Shown: positions 5,341-5,855 of the stretch, piece by piece
Layout of the letters: each line of letters starts with the position of its first letter
Numbering within the stretch: the first letter of the stretch is position 1
NCBI GenBank assembly: GCA_913009915.1
Contig: CAJVYZ010000204.1
Span: 1 to 5,855, forward strand
Source of the DNA: an uncultured Gemmatimonadota bacterium
GTDB lineage: Bacteria; Gemmatimonadota; Gemmatimonadetes; Gemmatimonadales; GWC2-71-9
Reading direction: 5' to 3'
Length of the DNA: 5,855 nucleotides
The notes under the pieces: generated by a model
What the model saw: only the letters and a program-made list of their open reading frames with translations
What the model was told of the DNA's origin: nothing
Databases searched by the model: none
Position numbers and translations under genes: made by a program

Positions 5341-5855
5341 CCACCTCAGCGAGCCCCCGCCGTCCGGCGGTGTTGGTCGCCGCCGGTATCCTGCTGAGCC
5401 GGCTGTTCGGCTTGGTGCGACAGCGTGTCTTCGGCCACTACTTCGGCGCCTCCGCCTCGGCGGACGCCTTCATGGCGGCCGTACGCATCCCCAACCTGCT
5501 GCAGAACCTGTTCGGCGAGGGCGTGCTGTCGGCGTCGTTCATCCCGGTGTACGCCAAGCTCCTCTCCGAGGGCCGCGAGCGGGACGCCAACCGGGTGGCC
5601 GGCGCCGTGGCCGGGCTACTCGGCCTGGTGGTGGGGCTCCTGGTACTCGTGGGCTACCTGGCGACTCCGCTTCTGGTCGAGGTGATCGCTCCAGGCTTCA
5701 CCGGTGAACAACAACTCCAGACCATCCGTCTGGTCCGTATTCTGTTCCCCGGCATGGGGCTGTTGGTGTTGTCGGCCTGGTGCCTGGGTATTCTCAACAG
5801 CCACGGGCGGTTTTTCCTGTCCTACGCCGCACCGGTGGTGTGGAACGTGGCCATC
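5337..5855 (+). CDS. murJ: Lipid II flippase MurJ, N-terminal part (cut by window end)
   Basis: MurJ is a MOP-superfamily membrane protein that flips lipid II across the cytoplasmic membrane for peptidoglycan synthesis. The visible 173 codons run open to the window end. Counting from codon 5337: SRLFGLVRQ at 21-29 carries the two Arg equivalent to R18 and R24 of E. coli MurJ; FGASASADAF at 36-45 carries the Asp equivalent to D39; PNLLQNLFGEGVLSASFIP at 52-70 is a family hallmark; then APGF at 118-121, FPGMGLL at 137-143 and GILNSHGRF at 151-159. Hydrophobic helices lie near 11-20, 91-113 and 132-152. The start is uncertain: this frame has no ATG, GTG or TTG between about 5160 and 5370. A CTG at 5337 overlaps the previous stop (CTGA) and gives an N-terminus of normal length (MTTSASPRRP if initiated with Met). 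The alternative GTG at 5370 would shorten the first helix. Family identity is firm; the start is not. Confidence 0.9.
   Translation, partial: MTTSASPRRPAVLVAAGILLSRLFGLVRQRVFGHYFGASASADAFMAAVRIPNLLQNLFGEGVLSASFIPVYAKLLSEGRERDANRVAGAVAGLLGLVVGLLVLVGYLATPLLVEVIAPGFTGEQQLQTIRLVRILFPGMGLLVLSAWCLGILNSHGRFFLSYAAPVVWNVAI

Noticed and set aside
5425..5685. Open frame of 86 codons near the end of the window
   Set aside because: It lies out of frame within murJ, whose own frame carries all the family motifs and stays open to the window end.

Overview
The window is the 5' end of a metagenome-style assembly contig. It carries a compact, high-GC bacterial gene cluster read entirely on the + strand. The first 152 bases are not genomic. 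Positions 87-152 are an Illumina P7/TruSeq index adapter, and positions 1-86 are the poly-T plus low-quality noise that a read gives when it runs past the adapter. Real DNA begins at 153, inside a gene.

Genomic layout: (1) the C-terminal three quarters of lpxK, the lipid A 4'-kinase (154-930), with its P-loop end missing; (2) a hexameric-type glutamate dehydrogenase (939-2243); (3) rlmH, a 23S rRNA pseudouridine methyltransferase (2243-2707); (4) a gap of about 100 bases holding heptanucleotide repeats in opposite orientations (about 2699-2792); (5) a class I SAM-dependent methyltransferase (2810-3523); (6) bshC, the cysteine-adding enzyme of bacillithiol synthesis (3520-5049); (7) a 93-residue protein with one membrane segment and a regular coiled coil (5059-5340); (8) the first 173 codons of murJ, the lipid II flippase, cut by the window end (5337-5855, start codon uncertain).

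The genes are packed like an operon: gaps of 8 and 9 bases, stop/start overlaps of 1 and 4 bases (TGATG, ATGA), and possibly a CTGA overlap before murJ. Only the repeat-bearing gap breaks this spacing. No promoter or terminator could be assigned.

LpxK implies a Gram-negative cell with lipid A, and BshC implies bacillithiol as the low-molecular-weight thiol. The two together at high GC, with a compact RGYGGDE form of LpxK, fit Gemmatimonadota best; other bacillithiol-making Gram-negative phyla such as Acidobacteriota are possible. This placement is inference from protein character, not from a marker gene.

The cluster mixes envelope assembly (lpxK, murJ), thiol biosynthesis (bshC), nitrogen/carbon exchange (glutamate dehydrogenase) and ribosome maturation (rlmH). 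The most interesting functional lead is the methyltransferase whose stop codon overlaps the bshC start. It is a candidate for methylating bacillithiol, as NmbA does in Chlorobaculum. No mobile element, CRISPR array, tRNA or rRNA was found.
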